Source: GCA-003244245 sp035606945 (lineage in GTDB: Bacteria; Actinomycetota; Actinomycetes; Mycobacteriales; Pseudonocardiaceae). Taken from it: a stretch of DNA of 64,000 nucleotides. Location: NCBI GenBank assembly GCA_035606945.1, contig DATNDR010000005.1, positions 124,001-188,000 of the forward strand, in the 5' to 3' direction. A program made the position numbers and the translations under genes. Below the pieces are notes generated by a model. That model saw nothing but the letters and a program-made list of their open reading frames with translations. It did no database searches and had not been told where the DNA came from. Positions 1-7,874 of this stretch are shown piece after piece; the first letter of the stretch is position 1; the number at the start of each line of letters is the position of its first letter.

Positions 1-320
1 AGGTAGTCGGCACCCTTGCGGTCGCGTAGCCGGAACACATTCGGGCCGTACTCGGTCCAGCGACCGGTGGCCTGGTATGGCTCGCGGGGCAACAACGCGG
101 GGAACTGAATCTCCTGCGCACCGATCGCGTCCATCTCCTGGCGCACCACGGCCTCGATGTTGCGCAGCACCCGCAGTCCCAGCGGCAGCCACGAATAGAT
201 CCCCGGGGCGACGCGGCGGACGTACCCGGCGCGCACCAGCAGCCGGTGGCTCGGCACCTCGGCATCCGCTGGGTCCTCGCGCAGGGTGCGCAGGAACAGC
301 GCCGACAACCTGGTGATCAT
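1..320 (-). CDS. proS: Prolyl-tRNA synthetase, N-terminal part (runs off the window)
   Basis: The first 106 codons of a class II prolyl-tRNA synthetase, which charges tRNA-Pro in the cytoplasm. The reading frame opens at an ATG (318-320) with MITRLSALFLRTLRED and continues with PGIYSWLPLGLRVLRNIE, QEIQFPALLPREPY and the start of motif 2 (GRWTEYGPNVFRLRDRKG). This is the family's conserved N-terminus. The C-terminal three quarters lie to the left of base 1. The genomic partner order (proS next to cysG and cobalamin genes) is the same as in M. tuberculosis. Confidence 0.93.
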   Translation of the reverse strand, partial: MITRLSALFLRTLREDPADAEVPSHRLLVRAGYVRRVAPGIYSWLPLGLRVLRNIEAVVRQEMDAIGAQEIQFPALLPREPYQATGRWTEYGPNVFRLRDRKGADY

Positions 321-398
321 GGCTTTGGGACTCCTCAGGCAAGCGACTTGCGGAGATCGCAGCGTATCCCGCGCCAAGAAGGTCGGTCCTCCCGGTTA

Positions 399-553
399 GA
401 CGTCCGCGGCATGAGCCTTCCGATCGGCAAGAACCGGGTGCATCGCACTGGACGCATCGGGTACTGGCCGAGCACAACGCCCCGGGACTGTGGTGGACGG
501 TACTGACGGATCCGGACGGCAACGAGTTCTGCGTCGGCAGCCATCGCGGGTAA
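399..553 (+). pseudogene. Remnant of a glyoxalase/VOC-family protein C-terminus
   Basis: A plus-strand frame ending at the TAA at 551-553 reads HNAPGLWWTVLTDPDGNEF followed by CVGSHRG. This is the typical closing strand and metal-ligand region of VOC (glyoxalase-like) proteins. Upstream of about base 440 the frame loses similarity and has no plausible start or ribosome site, so only the last 35 or so residues survive. I infer a deletion remnant between proS and the OsmC gene. Function cannot be assigned. Confidence 0.5.
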
Positions 554-573
554 CCGCCGTGGCCCGGCGGCGG

Positions 574-1080
574 CTATGCCGTCTCCCAGTTCGAGGACAG
601 CTCGGGAGCACCGGCGAGGGTTTGATATACGACGCAGTAGCGCTCGGTGAGCCGGATCAGCGTGTCGATCTGCTCGCTGGTCGCGGCTGTGTCCAGGGAG
701 TACCGCAAGCGGATAGCCCGGAAGCCGACGGGCGCCTCCCGGGAAACCGCCAGCGTGCCTCGGAAGTCAAGGTCGCCTTCGACGTGCACGGTGCCACCGA
801 CGACGGGGATGTCGAGCGACGTGGCCACCGCGCGCAGTGTTACACCCGCGCAGGCAGCCAGCGCCTCCAGCAACATGTCGCCCGAGCACAGCGACAACCC
901 GTCGCCTCCGGTGGCGGGATGCAGACCGGCCTCGGCCAGCGCCCGGCCCGTCTGGACCGAGCACGTGATTCCGTCACCAAGACGGGCCTGTGTCCGCAGG
1001 GTCACGAGTGCGGCTGTGGCGTCGTCCCGGTACCGCTGCTTGAGCGGGTCCTGGCGGGCTCGGAGCTGCTGGCGGTCCAT
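574..1080 (-). CDS. OsmC-family protein
   Basis: A 168-residue OsmC/Ohr-like protein. Members of this family reduce organic hydroperoxides or are stress proteins, using two conserved cysteines. The two cysteines are visible in the segments GDMLLEALAACAGVT and RYCVVYQTL, which match the family's SGDMLL...C and the later C of OsmC. The ATG at 1078-1080 is preferred; a GTG fifteen bases upstream would add five residues, and neither has a strong ribosome site. The gene follows the acyl-CoA ligase on the same strand by 18 bases and is probably cotranscribed. The substrate is unknown. Confidence 0.8.
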   Translation of the reverse strand: MDRQQLRARQDPLKQRYRDDATAALVTLRTQARLGDGITCSVQTGRALAEAGLHPATGGDGLSLCSGDMLLEALAACAGVTLRAVATSLDIPVVGGTVHVEGDLDFRGTLAVSREAPVGFRAIRLRYSLDTAATSEQIDTLIRLTERYCVVYQTLAGAPELSSNWETA

Positions 1081-1098
1081 ACCACATGGTGGCACCGC

Positions 1099-2655
1099 TT
1101 AGTTCACGCCGCGTTCCGTGCCGGCCCAATACTTCGCCCGCAGCTCGCGCTTGAGGACCTTCCCGGTCGGTGTGACGGGTAGCACGCCGACGAACTCCAC
1201 GGTGCGGGGTGCCTTGTAGCCGGCGATCAGGGTCTTGGCGTGGTCCCGGATCTGCTCCTCGGTCACCTCGGCGCCGGGCTTTCGCACCACGATCGCATGG
1301 ACCCGTTCCCCCCAGAGGTCGTCGGGCACTGCGACGACCGCGCAGTTCGCGACCGCCGGATGCGCGGCCACTGCGTTCTCCACCTCGGTGGAGTACACGT
1401 TCTCGCCGCCGGTGACGATCATGTCCTTGAGTCGGTCGGCGACATAGAGGTAGCCGTCGTCGTCCATCCATCCGGCGTCTCCGGTGTGCACCCAGCCGCT
1501 GCGCAGCGCTGCGGCGGTCTCCGCGGGTTTGCCCCAGTAACCCAGCATCACGTGCCCACCCCGGCACACGATCTCCCCGACTTCGCCGCGGGGCACCTCG
1601 CTGCCTGCCGGGTCCACGATGCGCACCTCGGCGTGCGGGGCCGCCTGCCCCCCGGAACGCAGCCGGCCGGGGTGCGGACTGGACTCCTCATGGTCAGCGG
1701 GCATCAGGATGGTGGCCGTCGGGGACAGCTCAGTTTGGCCGTAGAGCTGGGCGAAACTCGTGTGCGGCAACGCCTTGCGGGCCCGGTCCAGCACCGCGAC
1801 CGAGATCGGGGAGCCGCCGTAGACCAGTCGTTGCAGGCTGGACAGGTCGTGCTCGGCGCACTGCGGGTGGTCCACCAGCAGCTGGATCATGATCGGGATC
1901 AGCACCACATCAGTGACATGGTGGCGCTCGATGGCCCGCATGACCGCGACCGGGTTAAACGCGGGCACGATGACGATGGTGCTGCCACTGATCAACGAGC
2001 TGACAATCGGGATCAGGCCCGCGATGTGGAACATCGGTGTGACGACGAGAACGCGACCGCCGAATCCAACGATGCCGGTGGCCAACGATCCCAAGGTGGA
2101 GGTGAGCAGGTTGGCGTGGGAGAGCATCACGCCCTTGGGGAAGCCAGTGGTACCGCCGGTATAGAACAACCCGGCCAGCGCGTCCCCACCCCGGCGGACG
2201 TCTTCCACCGCAGGACCCTGAGCGACCAGCGCTTCGTAGCCCAGCATGCCCTCCGGCGGGTCCCCGTCACCGACGTGGATCAGGGTGTCCAGCCCGCCAT
2301 AGTGCTGCTGGATGGCCGGCATCGAACCGACGAACGCGTCATCCACCAGCAGCACCCGCGTTTGGGAGTCAGCGAGCGAGTAGCCGATCTCCGTCGGCGA
2401 CCAGCGGATATTGACCGGATTGACCACAGCGTCCGCCCACGGCGCCCCGAGGCAGTACTCGACGAAACAATCGGAGTTAAGGCCGAGGTAGGCCACTCGA
2501 TCGCCGGGGGCGACACCCAGCGCGCGTAGGGCGCCGGCCAACCGAGAGACGCGTTCATGCTGTTCGGCGAACGTTCGGACCCGGTCACCGAAGATCGTGG
2601 CTATGCCATCCGGCTTTTGCTGCACGCTACGGTGCAGACCTTGAGTGAGATACAT
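1099..2655 (-). CDS. Acyl-CoA synthetase (AMP-forming, FadD-like)
   Basis: A 518-residue member of the adenylate-forming (ANL) superfamily, which activates a carboxylic acid with ATP and transfers it to CoA. The full motif set is present: P-loop YTGGTTGFPKG at 165-175, YGQTE at 305-309, TGD at 391-393, YVADRLKDMIVTGGENVY from 404, and the catalytic C-terminal lysine in PVTPTGK (K499). The start is the ATG at 2653-2655, giving the usual N-terminus just after the upstream lyase gene ends. A longer in-frame opening overlaps that gene and is unlikely. The acyl substrate cannot be read from sequence; medium or long fatty acids are typical. Confidence 0.88.
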   Translation of the reverse strand: MYLTQGLHRSVQQKPDGIATIFGDRVRTFAEQHERVSRLAGALRALGVAPGDRVAYLGLNSDCFVEYCLGAPWADAVVNPVNIRWSPTEIGYSLADSQTRVLLVDDAFVGSMPAIQQHYGGLDTLIHVGDGDPPEGMLGYEALVAQGPAVEDVRRGGDALAGLFYTGGTTGFPKGVMLSHANLLTSTLGSLATGIVGFGGRVLVVTPMFHIAGLIPIVSSLISGSTIVIVPAFNPVAVMRAIERHHVTDVVLIPIMIQLLVDHPQCAEHDLSSLQRLVYGGSPISVAVLDRARKALPHTSFAQLYGQTELSPTATILMPADHEESSPHPGRLRSGGQAAPHAEVRIVDPAGSEVPRGEVGEIVCRGGHVMLGYWGKPAETAAALRSGWVHTGDAGWMDDDGYLYVADRLKDMIVTGGENVYSTEVENAVAAHPAVANCAVVAVPDDLWGERVHAIVVRKPGAEVTEEQIRDHAKTLIAGYKAPRTVEFVGVLPVTPTGKVLKRELRAKYWAGTERGVN

Positions 2656-2701
2656 GCCGCGAAGAGCCGCCGCACGCGTGTTGCGATACCCGACCAGGCA
2701 A

Positions 2702-3850
2702 CTAACCCTCGATAGTGCGCTCGATGCGGCGTAGCGCCTCACGCAGGACAGCCAACGAGGTGCCGTGATTGAGCCGGATCCGCCCGATCCCCTGGTCGGC
2801 GGGCAGCGCGAAATCATGTCCCGGGCTCACCGCAAGGCGTCCCCGCTCGAGCAACAACCGGGCTGGGTCGTCACCGAGCCCGGCCTCGCGCAAGTCTAAC
2901 CAGGCCAGGTAACCCGCCGTCCCGGGATGCGCCCGTACCCCGGGTGTCCGTCGCACCCAGCCGGCCAGCTCGGCACGGGTTCGATCCAGGTGCTGCCGCA
3001 GCTCGTCGAGCCAGCCACCATCATCGACCCAGGCCGCGATGCTGGCGGCGACTCCAGGTGCCGACGCGCGCAGCCGCTCATACTGCGGCACCGCGTCGAC
3101 GACCCGCGCGGTGCCCGGCTGGCCCTGCAGCAGCGCGCACTTCAACCCGGGCACGTTCCAGCCCTTGGAGATGCTGGTGACGGTCACCGAGTGGGCAGCT
3201 GCCGGTGGCGAGCTGGCAGCGTACGGGGTGAACTTGAGGTCGGTGGCCAGCAATGGGGCGTGCACCTCATCGGAGATCACGTGAGCGCCTCGCTCCTCCA
3301 CGATCTCCGAAACAGCCACCAGCTCTGCACTGCTGAACACCCGGCCGGTGGGGTTGTGCGGGTGGCACAGCAATAACCCGCGCGCATCGTCACGCAGCGC
3401 GTCGTCCAGTCGCTGTAGGTCCAGTGCCCATCCCTGCGGCCGGTCCAGCAGCGGCCATGCCACCGGAAGCCGGCCCAGCGCCTTGAGCAGTACGACAAAC
3501 GGTGGATACGCCGGAGTGAGCAGGACGACGCCGTCGCCCGGCTCGGTCAGCACCCGCAGCGCCGCTTCGATCCCGGCCATCACGTCGGCTACCGGGCAGG
3601 CCAGCGCAGGATCGGGCCACCACCCCTGATACCGCGCCGCCCAGCCGGCGAACGCCTCGGCCAGACCCGCCGGTTCGGAATAGCCCAGGTCGTGCGCGTC
3701 GAGCACCCCACGGGCCGCGTCGAGCACCGGACGGGCCAGCGGGAAATCCATCTCCGCAACCCAGGCTGGCAGCACGTCGGGTGGGTAACGGGACCACTTC
3801 ATCGTCCTGCGCGCGCGGAGGGCATCAAGACTGAGCGCATCGAATCCCAC
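2702..3850 (-). CDS. MalY/PatB-type PLP-dependent aminotransferase or C-S lyase
   Basis: A 382-residue fold-type I PLP enzyme. Key residues are visible: PHNPTG (asparagine 166), SDEVH (aspartate 194), and the PLP lysine in SISKGWNVPG (K229). The opening segment with WVAEMDF is typical of MalY/PatB proteins, which act as cystathionine beta-lyases or cysteine-S-conjugate lyases and as aminotransferases. It precedes the acyl-CoA ligase by 46 bases on the same strand. The upstream 230 bases are shared with the divergent RIO kinase gene. Substrate specificity is not determinable. Confidence 0.85.
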   Translation of the reverse strand: MGFDALSLDALRARRTMKWSRYPPDVLPAWVAEMDFPLARPVLDAARGVLDAHDLGYSEPAGLAEAFAGWAARYQGWWPDPALACPVADVMAGIEAALRVLTEPGDGVVLLTPAYPPFVVLLKALGRLPVAWPLLDRPQGWALDLQRLDDALRDDARGLLLCHPHNPTGRVFSSAELVAVSEIVEERGAHVISDEVHAPLLATDLKFTPYAASSPPAAAHSVTVTSISKGWNVPGLKCALLQGQPGTARVVDAVPQYERLRASAPGVAASIAAWVDDGGWLDELRQHLDRTRAELAGWVRRTPGVRAHPGTAGYLAWLDLREAGLGDDPARLLLERGRLAVSPGHDFALPADQGIGRIRLNHGTSLAVLREALRRIERTIEG

Positions 3851-3983
3851 CAGAAGTACCTACCCGGGCCGGGGCGGTAAGCGCCACCGGACGGTGCGGA
3901 ATTCGATTGCCCGGCCGCCGGATAGCGGCAATGCTGCGCTGGACTACGGATGGTGATTGGCAATCGGGAGGAGGTGGCCAGAC

Positions 3984-4043
3984 ATGACAGTCCGCGGTGT
4001 CACGCATGTTCAGGGCCGACCGTCCCGCCGCCCTTCCGGCTGA
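3984..4043 (+). CDS. Possible 19-residue leader ORF upstream of the RIO kinase
   Basis: An ATG at 3984 opens a 19-codon frame (MTVRGVTHVQGRPSRRPSG) ending at TGA 4041-4043. It is preceded by a purine-rich stretch, GGGAGGAGGTGG, that would make a good ribosome site. It lies in the divergent gap before the kinase gene. Arginine-rich GC-rich frames of this length arise by chance, so this is weak. It might be a leader peptide or simply part of the kinase 5' untranslated region. Confidence 0.2.
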   Translation: MTVRGVTHVQGRPSRRPSG

Positions 4044-4080
4044 GTTCCCGGGGGGCGCCACTTCCCAGGAGCACCTTCCC

Positions 4081-5004
4081 ATGCCGCACCACGACCGGCT
4101 GCCCGTTCGGCGCAGCCGTTTCGATGACCCCCGCCCACGCCGTCGGCGACCCCGATTCGATGACGACTGCCCGGTAGCAGATGACCGCACGCCGGCACAC
4201 CGGCGCAGCCCTGATCCAGCGCTACCCGATGCCGGCCCGGCCACCGGTGACCGATGGTCCACCTGGGAGACGGGTCAGCACGGTCCTGCGCCTTTTCCAG
4301 ATTGGCTGGTCACTGACCTCGCCGCGGTCGACACCGAGCTCGGCGTGCTCAAGACCGGTAAGGAAGCCGACGTACACCTGGTGCAGCGGGCCGTGCCCGG
4401 CACGTCCCGGAGCTGCCTGCTGGCCGCCAAGCGCTACCGCACCGCCGAGCACCGGATGTTCCACCGTGACGCGTCATACCTGGAAGGCCGGCGGGTGCGC
4501 CGCTCCCGGGAAACCCGGGCGATGGCGCGGCGCACCGCCTTCGGTCGTGATCTGCTGGCCGGCCAGTGGGTGGCCGCCGAGTTCACCGCGCTGAGCCGGC
4601 TGTGGCGACTCGGCGCGCCCGTGCCCTACCCGGTCCAGCTGCACGGCACCGAGCTGCTGCTGGAGTACCTCGATGAGGCAGACGGGCAGGCAGCGCCCCG
4701 GCTGGCCCAGCTGCGCCCCGGGCCGGCGCAGTTACGCGCGTTGTGGAACCAGCTCGTCGACGCCCTGCTGATCCTCGTCGGCGACGGGCTGGCACACGGC
4801 GACCTGTCCCCGTTCAACCTGCTGGTACACCGCGGCCGGTTGGTGCTCATCGACCTACCGCAGGCAGTGGATATCGTCGCCAACCCGCAGGGGCGCGAGT
4901 TCCTCGCCCGGGACGTCCAGATCGTGACTGAGTGGTTCACCGCTCGCGGGTTGCCTCAACAGGTCGCTGATGCAGGAACTCGTGAGTTGCGTGTGGCGCG
5001 GTAG
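4081..5004 (+). CDS. RIO1-family atypical serine kinase
   Basis: A 307-residue protein with the RIO kinase signatures. LKTGKEADVHL is the flexible ATP-binding loop, HGDLSPFNLL is the catalytic loop (RIO families read HxDLSxYN), and IDLPQAVD is the metal-binding loop. A basic, proline/arginine-rich N-terminal segment precedes the domain. The ATG at 4081 is chosen because AGGAG lies 9 bases upstream; a longer frame from 3997 exists but has no ribosome site. Bacterial RIO1-like kinases are widespread in actinobacteria but their targets are largely unknown. It converges with cysG, leaving only 13 bases between stops. Confidence 0.82.
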   Translation: MPHHDRLPVRRSRFDDPRPRRRRPRFDDDCPVADDRTPAHRRSPDPALPDAGPATGDRWSTWETGQHGPAPFPDWLVTDLAAVDTELGVLKTGKEADVHLVQRAVPGTSRSCLLAAKRYRTAEHRMFHRDASYLEGRRVRRSRETRAMARRTAFGRDLLAGQWVAAEFTALSRLWRLGAPVPYPVQLHGTELLLEYLDEADGQAAPRLAQLRPGPAQLRALWNQLVDALLILVGDGLAHGDLSPFNLLVHRGRLVLIDLPQAVDIVANPQGREFLARDVQIVTEWFTARGLPQQVADAGTRELRVAR

Positions 5005-5010
5005 CACTGT

Positions 5011-5038
5011 TACTCACTCACGAGTACTCACTCACGAG
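5011..5038. repeat. Tandem duplication of a 14-bp unit at the cysG 3' end
   Basis: TACTCACTCACGAG occurs twice in direct succession (5011-5024 and 5025-5038). The cysG stop codon (5018-5020) lies in one copy and the last codons in the other, so the duplication forms the present C-terminus VSEYS. Most easily explained by replication slippage. Confidence 0.85.
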
Positions 5039-6235
5039 GCCGGCTACCGGCCCGATCACCACGATGGCGGGCGGGCGGATACCGGCTGCGGCGATGCGGT
5101 CGGCTGCTTCGCGCAGCGTGCAGCGCACCACCCGCTGGCGGTGCAGCGTGCCGTTGGAAATGACCGCGACCGGGGTGTCCGGCGGCCTGCCGTGGGTGAT
5201 CAGAGTTTCGGCGAACACGCCGATTCGCTCCATCGCCATGAGCAGCACCAGGGTGCCGCGCAATCGCGCGAGCGCCGGCCAGTTCACCAGGCAGGTGGGA
5301 TCGTCTGGCGCCACATGGCCGGACACGACGACGAACTCGTGGGTCACCGCGCGGTGGGTCACCGGGATCCCGGCCGCGGCCGGCACCGCAATGGCGCTGG
5401 TGACCCCGGGAACCACGGTGACCGGTATCCCGGCGTCCGCGCAGGCCAGCACTTCCTCGAAGCCGCGCCCGAAGACATAGGGATCGCCGCCTTTGAGGCG
5501 CACCACGAACCGGCCGGCTCGGGCGTGCTCGATCAACTGTGCGTTGATCTGATCCTGGGCCATCGCGCGGCCGTACGGCACCTTCGCCGCGTCGATCACC
5601 GTGACGTGTGCGCCGAGCTCGTCGAGCAGCTCCCGGGGCGCCAGCCGGTCTGCCAGCACCACGTCGGCACGGGCCAGCAGCCGGCGCCCTCGCACAGTGA
5701 TCAGATCCGGATCGCCGGGTCCGGCGCCGACCAGGGCCACCCCTGGTGTGGTGATGTGATCCTCGGCGTCGGGCGCGTCGTCCACCATCCCGGTGCGCAG
5801 GGCGTCGACCAGCGCATCCCGAACGGCGGCGGACCGGCGCGGGCGGCGCCCGGCCAGCACACCGATGAGCAACCCGTCATGCTCGCCGGTGGCAGCGGTG
5901 ACCGCACTCCCACCGGTGGCATCATCTGCGCGCACGCAGAACACCCGCCGCTGTTGCGCCTCGGCGGCCACCGCCGCGTTCACCGCGCGATCGGAGCTAC
6001 ATGCCAGGGCGTACCAGGCGCCCTCAAGGTCGCCGTCGGCGTAGCCGCGGATCTCCCAGCGCAGCTCGCCCGCAGTGGCCATCGCCTCGACGGCTGGGGT
6101 GGCCTCGGGAGCGACGAGCAGCACGTCGGCTCCGGCCGCGATCAGCCGCGGTAGCCGCCGCTGCGCGACCGTGCCTGCGCCGACCACCACGACCCGGCGC
6201 CCGGCCAGGTCCAGCCCCACCAGGTACGGCGTCAC
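5018..6235 (-). CDS. cysG: Siroheme synthase-like fusion: precorrin-2 dehydrogenase plus uroporphyrinogen-III C-methyltransferase
   Basis: A 405-residue two-domain protein. Residues 1 to about 150 form an NAD-binding precorrin-2 dehydrogenase domain (VVVVGAGTVAQRRL at 15-28). From about 166 a uroporphyrinogen-III methyltransferase domain follows (VALVGAGPGDPDLIT, later VRLKGGDPYVFGRG and PAAAGIPVTHR). It makes precorrin-2 and sirohydrochlorin, the branch point to siroheme and cobalamin. The GTG start at 6233-6235 overlaps the cobH stop in a GTGA, implying translational coupling; a longer frame overlapping cobH is rejected. The equivalent gene in M. tuberculosis (cysG, Rv2847c) sits at the same place. 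Confidence 0.9.
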   Translation of the reverse strand: MTPYLVGLDLAGRRVVVVGAGTVAQRRLPRLIAAGADVLLVAPEATPAVEAMATAGELRWEIRGYADGDLEGAWYALACSSDRAVNAAVAAEAQQRRVFCVRADDATGGSAVTAATGEHDGLLIGVLAGRRPRRSAAVRDALVDALRTGMVDDAPDAEDHITTPGVALVGAGPGDPDLITVRGRRLLARADVVLADRLAPRELLDELGAHVTVIDAAKVPYGRAMAQDQINAQLIEHARAGRFVVRLKGGDPYVFGRGFEEVLACADAGIPVTVVPGVTSAIAVPAAAGIPVTHRAVTHEFVVVSGHVAPDDPTCLVNWPALARLRGTLVLLMAMERIGVFAETLITHGRPPDTPVAVISNGTLHRQRVVRCTLREAADRIAAAGIRPPAIVVIGPVAGLVSEYS

Positions 6236-6822
6236 GGGGGCGGCTGCCGGCACAGCAGCGCATTGACCACCGCGGCAGCGACCGCGGTGCCGCCCTTGGC
6301 GCTGCGGTTGGACAGCGCCGGCAGGCCCGACTCCCGCAATGCCGTCTTCGCGGCGGCCGCGTCGACGAACCCGACCGGCAGCCCGATCACCAACACGGGA
6401 TGGACCGATCCCTGCGCGGCGAGGCGGATCAGCTCGCGCAGCGCGGTCGGCGCGTTGCCCACCGCCCACACCGCGCCCTCGGGATGCTGAGCCGCGGCCG
6501 CCCGGATACCCGCCGCAGAGCGCGTCAGTCCCGGCATCGGTGCCGGCGTCAGGTCGAGCGCGACCACACAGTCCCGGGACGTGATACCGGCGGCGAGCAT
6601 CCGGACATCGACCACCAACGGCATCCCCATGGCCAGCGCACGCCGCCCCGCGCCCAGGGCGTCCTCGTCGCAACACAGGTCGGTCGCGTAGGCGAGGTCT
6701 GCGCTGGCGTGGATGACCCGCTCGGTCACCGCACGGGTGATCGGCGGCAACCGCGAGGTGTCCACCTGGGAGCGGAGTATGCGATATGACTCAACCTCAA
6801 TCGGGTGCGCCGCCCACGCCAT
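6232..6822 (-). CDS. cobH: Precorrin-8X methylmutase
   Basis: A 196-residue CobH/CbiC protein. It moves the C11 methyl group to C12, converting precorrin-8X to hydrogenobyrinate (or the cobalt form to cobyrinate). The family histidine is seen in ERVIHASADL. Other family segments are the N-terminal HPIEVESYRILR and GMPLVVDVRMLAAG. Length is slightly short of the usual 205-215. It is the promoter-proximal gene of the short cobH-cysG operon and is divergent from the small gene at 6912. Confidence 0.9.
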   Translation of the reverse strand: MAWAAHPIEVESYRILRSQVDTSRLPPITRAVTERVIHASADLAYATDLCCDEDALGAGRRALAMGMPLVVDVRMLAAGITSRDCVVALDLTPAPMPGLTRSAAGIRAAAAQHPEGAVWAVGNAPTALRELIRLAAQGSVHPVLVIGLPVGFVDAAAAKTALRESGLPALSNRSAKGGTAVAAAVVNALLCRQPPP

Positions 6823-6911
6823 GTCCGGCTCCTTCTGTGGTCCTGCCGTGCCTTGCCGCCACCAGTCACAATGGTGCTGTACGAAGGTGGCGGGCCGAAC
6901 GGAGACTCCGA

Positions 6912-7157
6912 ATGGACATCGGTGATCACGATGACGATCTTGGTACCCAGTATGTACTCGCCCGGCGCCTGCGTCCGGACCTTGAGGGGGAGGAACTCGC
7001 CCGCCTGATCGTCTCCAGACTCGACGACGACCAGCTACTCAACCTCGCCGGGGACGCGCTCACATGGGCACCCCACCCGACTGACCGTCAAGAATTGGCG
7101 GTGCGCTACGTAAAGAACTTCGTCCTCGCTATGGAAAGTGACCCCGACGCTAAGTAA
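6912..7157 (+). CDS. Small acidic hypothetical protein
   Basis: An 81-residue acidic protein (MDIGDHDDDLGTQYVLARR...) with no membrane segment or motif I recognise. The ATG at 6912-6914 is preceded by GGAG seven bases upstream, and the codon third-position GC bias fits a real gene. It is divergent from cobH, with an 89-base shared promoter region, and ends 40 bases before the SOD-like gene. Function unknown. Confidence 0.55.
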   Translation: MDIGDHDDDLGTQYVLARRLRPDLEGEELARLIVSRLDDDQLLNLAGDALTWAPHPTDRQELAVRYVKNFVLAMESDPDAK

Positions 7158-7197
7158 CCTTTCTCGCCCTGCACATTCCGGGTGGCACGATACAGCC

Positions 7198-7842
7198 ATG
7201 CGCGCCGGAAGTGAGCGACCTCACACGCGTTGGCCACGGCCGACGTTCGTGGCAGTCGGCGCGGTCTTGATCCTGATGCCGATCATCTCTCCGGACGGCG
7301 AACCCGGCCGGCCCGCGCCGGTCGCCTGGTACAGCAGTCCGAAACCGGTGGTCCTGTTCGGCAGCGGCACGCTCACAATGCCGAACTCCACGTCGAAGGC
7401 CATCACTTACGATCCCGATCTGGCCCCGATCGGGGCCGCCATGACGGCCACCATCATCCCGACTTCGGAAGGATCCACGGCTCAGCTCACGGTGCTGGGG
7501 CTGCTGCCTGACCGCGGCTACACCGTGTATGCCTACGACAAGGCTTGCGGGGCCACTCCTGGCGCGGCCGGCGCGCGTTTCCAGGAGCACCTTGATCCTG
7601 CGGCGACATCCGCAACGCCGTCGACTGACCCCAGATACGTCAACCCGTACAACGAGATCTGGCTCGATGTGCAGACTGACGACGCCGGAACCGGCACGTC
7701 GGCCACCACCATCCCCTTCGTCCTCACCGACCGCGTACCGCACTCGATCGTGGTGCACAACGGGATGCACATTCCTAAAGGACCCTCGCAAGCAGCGGAT
7801 ATCGGTGCCCCCATCGCCTGTCTCACGCTGTCGTTGCGGTGA
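7198..7842 (+). CDS. Exported Cu/Zn superoxide dismutase-like protein lacking most metal ligands
   Basis: A 214-residue protein with an N-terminal hydrophobic signal segment (WPRPTFVAVGAVLILMPII) and a Cu/Zn SOD-like beta domain. GSGTLTMPN, LTVLGLLPDRGYTVYAYDKACG, AGARFQEHL, PHSIVVHNG and a final IACLTL align with the family frame. The paired HxH of the copper site reads V-Y, the AGGHF histidine reads arginine, and only the histidine in SIVVH remains. The two structural cysteine positions are kept. It is therefore probably a non-catalytic fold relative. A GTGA overlaps its stop, but cobM probably starts further downstream. Confidence 0.7.
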   Translation: MRAGSERPHTRWPRPTFVAVGAVLILMPIISPDGEPGRPAPVAWYSSPKPVVLFGSGTLTMPNSTSKAITYDPDLAPIGAAMTATIIPTSEGSTAQLTVLGLLPDRGYTVYAYDKACGATPGAAGARFQEHLDPAATSATPSTDPRYVNPYNEIWLDVQTDDAGTGTSATTIPFVLTDRVPHSIVVHNGMHIPKGPSQAADIGAPIACLTLSLR

Positions 7843-7874
7843 TTCGGCGCGGCTACGCCAGAGGGGATGGGTTG

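Noticed and set aside
1240..2529. Long plus-strand open frame (429 codons) opposite the acyl-CoA ligase
   Set aside because: It is the antisense shadow of a gene with complete ANL motifs. The translation is low-complexity H/D/R/G-rich and shows no domain.
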